A DNA stretch of 64,000 nucleotides, from positions 2,046,001-2,110,000 of the forward strand of contig NZ_CP135916.1 in the NCBI RefSeq assembly GCF_032391395.1, read 5' to 3'. The position numbers and the translations under genes were made by a program. The notes beneath the pieces were generated by a model. It had not been told where the DNA came from. It was given only the letters and a program-made list of their open reading frames with translations, and ran no database searches. Each line of letters opens with the position of its first letter. Position 1 is the first letter of the stretch. Of the stretch, positions 61,696 through 64,000 are shown piece by piece. Source of the stretch: Sphingomonas sp. Y38-1Y. Lineage in GTDB: Bacteria > Pseudomonadota > Alphaproteobacteria > Sphingomonadales > Sphingomonadaceae.

Positions 61696-61701
61696 AAGGG
61701 T

Positions 61702-63885
61702 TCACATGCCGCCCGACTGGGTGACGATCGCGCTGTTGCTGGTGCCCGACTGAGTGACATCGGAGTTGTTGCCGATGCCGCTCTGGACCACGGTCGCGCT
61801 GTGGCCGCTGCCGCCCGTCTGCCAGACGTTTGAGCCGTTATCCGTGCCCGACTGGCTGACATCGGCCGACGACGCCGAGGCGGTCTGGTCGATCAGCGAG
61901 GCGAGCTCGCTGCCGTTCTGGAACAGCTTGGCGCTGTTGTTGGCACCCGACTGATCGACGCGCGACGTGTTGCCGGTGGTGGCGGTGTTGGTGCCCGTCT
62001 GGTTCACGCTGGCGGCGTTGCCATCGCCACCACGCTGCAGGATCGTCGAGTCGTTGTAGCGACCGTTCTGCACCGTCGACGCGGCATAGGTGCCGAGGCT
62101 GGCGTTCGCCGACGACGAGACCTGCTGGACGTCCGACGTGTTATAGGCGCCGATCTGCTGGACATAGGCGCTGGTGTCGCCCGCCTGATAGACGTCGCTG
62201 AGGTTCTCGTCGCCCGTTTGCGTGACGTCGATCAGGCCGCCGTTGCCGAACTGCTCGACATAGGACACGTTGGTCGGCGCGTTCGCCGGCAGGCCGAGGT
62301 TCTGGCCCTGCTGCGTGACGTTGACGACCGAGCCGGTGCCCGACTGCTTCACGTCCGAGGCGTTGCGCGCGAACGGATCATTCCCGCCCTGCGTCACGGT
62401 CAGCGCGTTGCCGCTGCCCGCCTGCTGCGAGACCGAGGTGTTGTAGACGCCGGTCTGGCTGATCGTCGCCGATACACCCGTGCCCGTCTGAACCGCGTTG
62501 GCGCGGTTCAGCGTGCCGTTCTGCGTGATCGACGCGTTCGAACCGTTCGAACCCGCATCCTGCCGCACCAGCGCGACGTTGTTGGTGTAGGGCTGACCCG
62601 CCGATGATACCGGCAGGGCCACGCCGTCCCAATTACGCGGGCCGAGCGTGTTGGCGCCGCCGCCCTGCGTCACCGACGCACTCGAGCCCGACGACTGGTC
62701 GACATCGGCATAGTTGCCGTTGCTGGTCTGCGTGACCGTCGCGGTCGCCCCGGCCGCCGTCGCGCGCTGGGCGACGAATGCCTTGTTGTTGTCGGCATCG
62801 GTCGCGCCCGACCCTTGCGTGATCGTCGCGCTGACGGGCACCGCTGCCTGAAGGACGTCGGCCAGGTTGCCGTCGCCCGTCTGGGTCACGGTCGCCTTGG
62901 CATTGTCGCCGGCGACGACCGGGCTGCTCGCCGGATTGGCGTTGCCGCTGCCGTCGGCGGTTTGCCTGACCGACGCTTCGTTGTCGCTACCCGTCTGCGT
63001 CACCGTCGCGGCGGCGAAGTTGCCGCTCTGGTCGATGGTGGCGAGGTTGTCGTTGCCCGTCTGGACGACGTCCGCAACGGTGTTGTCGCCCGACTGTTCG
63101 ACGAAGCTCTCGTTGCCGTCACCCGTCTGGGTCACGCCCACGCCCACGCCGCTTTCGACGTTGCCCAGGTTGTTGTCGGGATCGCCGACATCGCCGTTGG
63201 TGCCGCTCTGGCGCACTTCGGAGACGTTGCCCGTGCCGACCTGGCGCACGCCAGCCTCGTTGAAGCGGTTCGACTGCTCGATAAAGGAGCGGCTCGCCCC
63301 ATCCTGATAAACGGCGGCGTTCTGCGCGCCGGTTCTCTGGCGGATTTCGGAATCGGCGGCGCCGCTCTCCTGGATCACGCTGGCGCGCTGGTCGCTGCCC
63401 GTCTGGCTGACGCTGCTGGTTGCGGCGTTCGTCAACGCGCGCTGGTAGACTTCGGCGCGGCCGCCGGTGCCGCTCTGCGTCACGAACGAGCCGGTGGAGG
63501 TGCCACCGCCCACACCGGCCTGATCGACGCGCGCGCCGTTGTTCAGGCCCGTCTGGTTGACGGTCGAGCGCATGCCCGACGAGCCGGCCGACTGCGTCAC
63601 CGCCGCGGCGAGCTGGCCGCCATTCTGAGTGACGCTCGAGCGGCCGTTGGCGCCCGCCTGGCTGACGGTCGTCGCGACCGAACGGCCGCTGTTGGCACCA
63701 TTGGCAAAGGTCTGCGTGCCGCCGGTCTGGTCGACCGTCGACTGGTTGCTGGCGCCGTTCTGCGTGACCGTGGCACCGGCATTGTTGCCCGATTGGGTCG
63801 TGGTCGAATTGTTGCTCTGGCCCATCGCCGGAGCAGCCGCGAACATCGCGAGCGCCGAGACGCTCGAAAGAATGATCGTCTTCAT
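61702..63885 (-). CDS. very long curlin-repeat protein (727 aa)
   Basis: A 727-residue exported protein with signal peptide MKTIILSSVSALAMFAAAP (cleaved near residue 23) and curlin repeats throughout. By eye there are over 50 half-units such as VTQTGDGN and VDQSGANN, about 27 repeats, against five in E. coli CsgA. Breaks and degenerate units occur (around GTGGRAEVYQRALTNAA and LGPRNWDGVALPVSSAG). It should build a large extracellular amyloid. Leader and start region match the 473-residue paralogue. It is the first complete gene of the visible curli operon, and the operon appears to start further right. Confidence 0.9.
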   Translation of the reverse strand: MKTIILSSVSALAMFAAAPAMGQSNNSTTTQSGNNAGATVTQNGASNQSTVDQTGGTQTFANGANSGRSVATTVSQAGANGRSSVTQNGGQLAAAVTQSAGSSGMRSTVNQTGLNNGARVDQAGVGGGTSTGSFVTQSGTGGRAEVYQRALTNAATSSVSQTGSDQRASVIQESGAADSEIRQRTGAQNAAVYQDGASRSFIEQSNRFNEAGVRQVGTGNVSEVRQSGTNGDVGDPDNNLGNVESGVGVGVTQTGDGNESFVEQSGDNTVADVVQTGNDNLATIDQSGNFAAATVTQTGSDNEASVRQTADGSGNANPASSPVVAGDNAKATVTQTGDGNLADVLQAAVPVSATITQGSGATDADNNKAFVAQRATAAGATATVTQTSNGNYADVDQSSGSSASVTQGGGANTLGPRNWDGVALPVSSAGQPYTNNVALVRQDAGSNGSNASITQNGTLNRANAVQTGTGVSATISQTGVYNTSVSQQAGSGNALTVTQGGNDPFARNASDVKQSGTGSVVNVTQQGQNLGLPANAPTNVSYVEQFGNGGLIDVTQTGDENLSDVYQAGDTSAYVQQIGAYNTSDVQQVSSSANASLGTYAASTVQNGRYNDSTILQRGGDGNAASVNQTGTNTATTGNTSRVDQSGANNSAKLFQNGSELASLIDQTASASSADVSQSGTDNGSNVWQTGGSGHSATVVQSGIGNNSDVTQSGTSNSAIVTQSGGM

Positions 63886-63945
63886 GATGTCGTCCTCGAA
63901 TTAGGGTTGCCGCGGGCCGGCCGCGCCATTCGCGCGCCGCCCGTC

Positions 63946-63972
63946 GGGGCGAGCGGGGATGCCGCTCGCCCC
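63946..63972 (-). other. intergenic hairpin in curli operon, no U-tract
   Basis: An 11-bp perfect stem GGGGCGAGCGG/CCGCTCGCCCC with a five-base loop lies before the 727-residue curlin gene. Confidence 0.65.
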
Positions 63973-63983
63973 TCCGTGGGAGA

Positions 63984-64000
63984 TCAGTTCGGCAGCCCGC
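63984..64000 (-). CDS. possible 3' end of another curli-operon gene (truncated by window edge)
   Basis: At the right edge the minus strand reads Gly-Leu-Pro-Asn-stop (TGA at 63984-63986), placed like the ends of the other curli genes: stop, hairpin, next gene. Only four codons and part of a fifth are visible, so this is a guess from context. Confidence 0.25.

Noticed and set aside
58232..64000. Many short repeats in the curlin region considered as a CRISPR array
   Set aside because: The repeats are in frame, encode the VxQxG curlin pattern, and have no fixed-length identical repeats with spacers or cas genes.

Overview
The window looks like a chromosomal segment of a sphingomonad (Alphaproteobacteria, Sphingomonadaceae). 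It is uniformly GC-rich, many genes overlap by ATGA/GTGA/TGATG junctions, and two large TonB-dependent receptors are present. The gene repertoire also fits: a long AhcY, PstA/PstC of the long alphaproteobacterial type, a CsgH-type curli protein, and paired LpiA/AcvB-like lipid genes. I see no phage, insertion sequence, integrase or CRISPR array. This placement is inference from family resemblance, not from a search.

Left part (1-21.6 kb). A polyphosphate operon (ppk1 end, ppx, aldo/keto reductase) is followed by a TonB-like Pro-rich protein. A tightly coupled minus-strand envelope operon comes next: DUF2147 protein, mprF, an AcvB/VirJ-like hydrolase, and a three-domain GH18/NodB/GT2 polysaccharide enzyme. 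Then come an OmpR-type two-component pair, a TPR-sulfotransferase next to a large Oar-like TonB receptor, a tRNA-Gly(CCC), and an orphan MHYT hybrid histidine kinase.

Middle part (21.7-45 kb). An ABC-F ATPase is followed by a nested palindromic repeat module, then a minus-strand run (endonuclease-like, patatin, LapA-like, pyrF). A GFA-family protein, a second EnvZ/OmpR-like pair and a five-loop EF-hand protein follow. A second TonB receptor precedes a putative catabolic pair (acyl-CoA dehydrogenase, Zn-alcohol dehydrogenase) divergent from a regulator with two TetR domains. After these lie a small hypothetical, SDR enzymes, asd, an alpha/beta hydrolase, amn, a small membrane-anchored helix protein and a peroxiredoxin.

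Right part (45-64 kb). algH/yqgE and a fatty-acid-hydroxylase-type membrane enzyme precede ahcY, which carries a 22-bp perfect palindrome upstream that resembles an ArsR-family (SahR-like) operator. An SDR/AraC divergent pair, a glutamine amidotransferase, an MFE-2-like SDR and a Gln/Pro-rich secreted protein follow. The complete pstSCAB-phoU-phoB operon is present without phoR next to it.

The window ends in what I consider its most interesting locus, a minus-strand curli operon. It has two very long curlin-repeat proteins (727 and 473 aa), a CsgB-sized curlin-repeat protein, an unrecognised secreted protein and a CsgH-like chaperone. Each gap between curlin genes holds a strong hairpin without a U-tract. 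The operon continues past the right edge, where csgG/E/F may lie.
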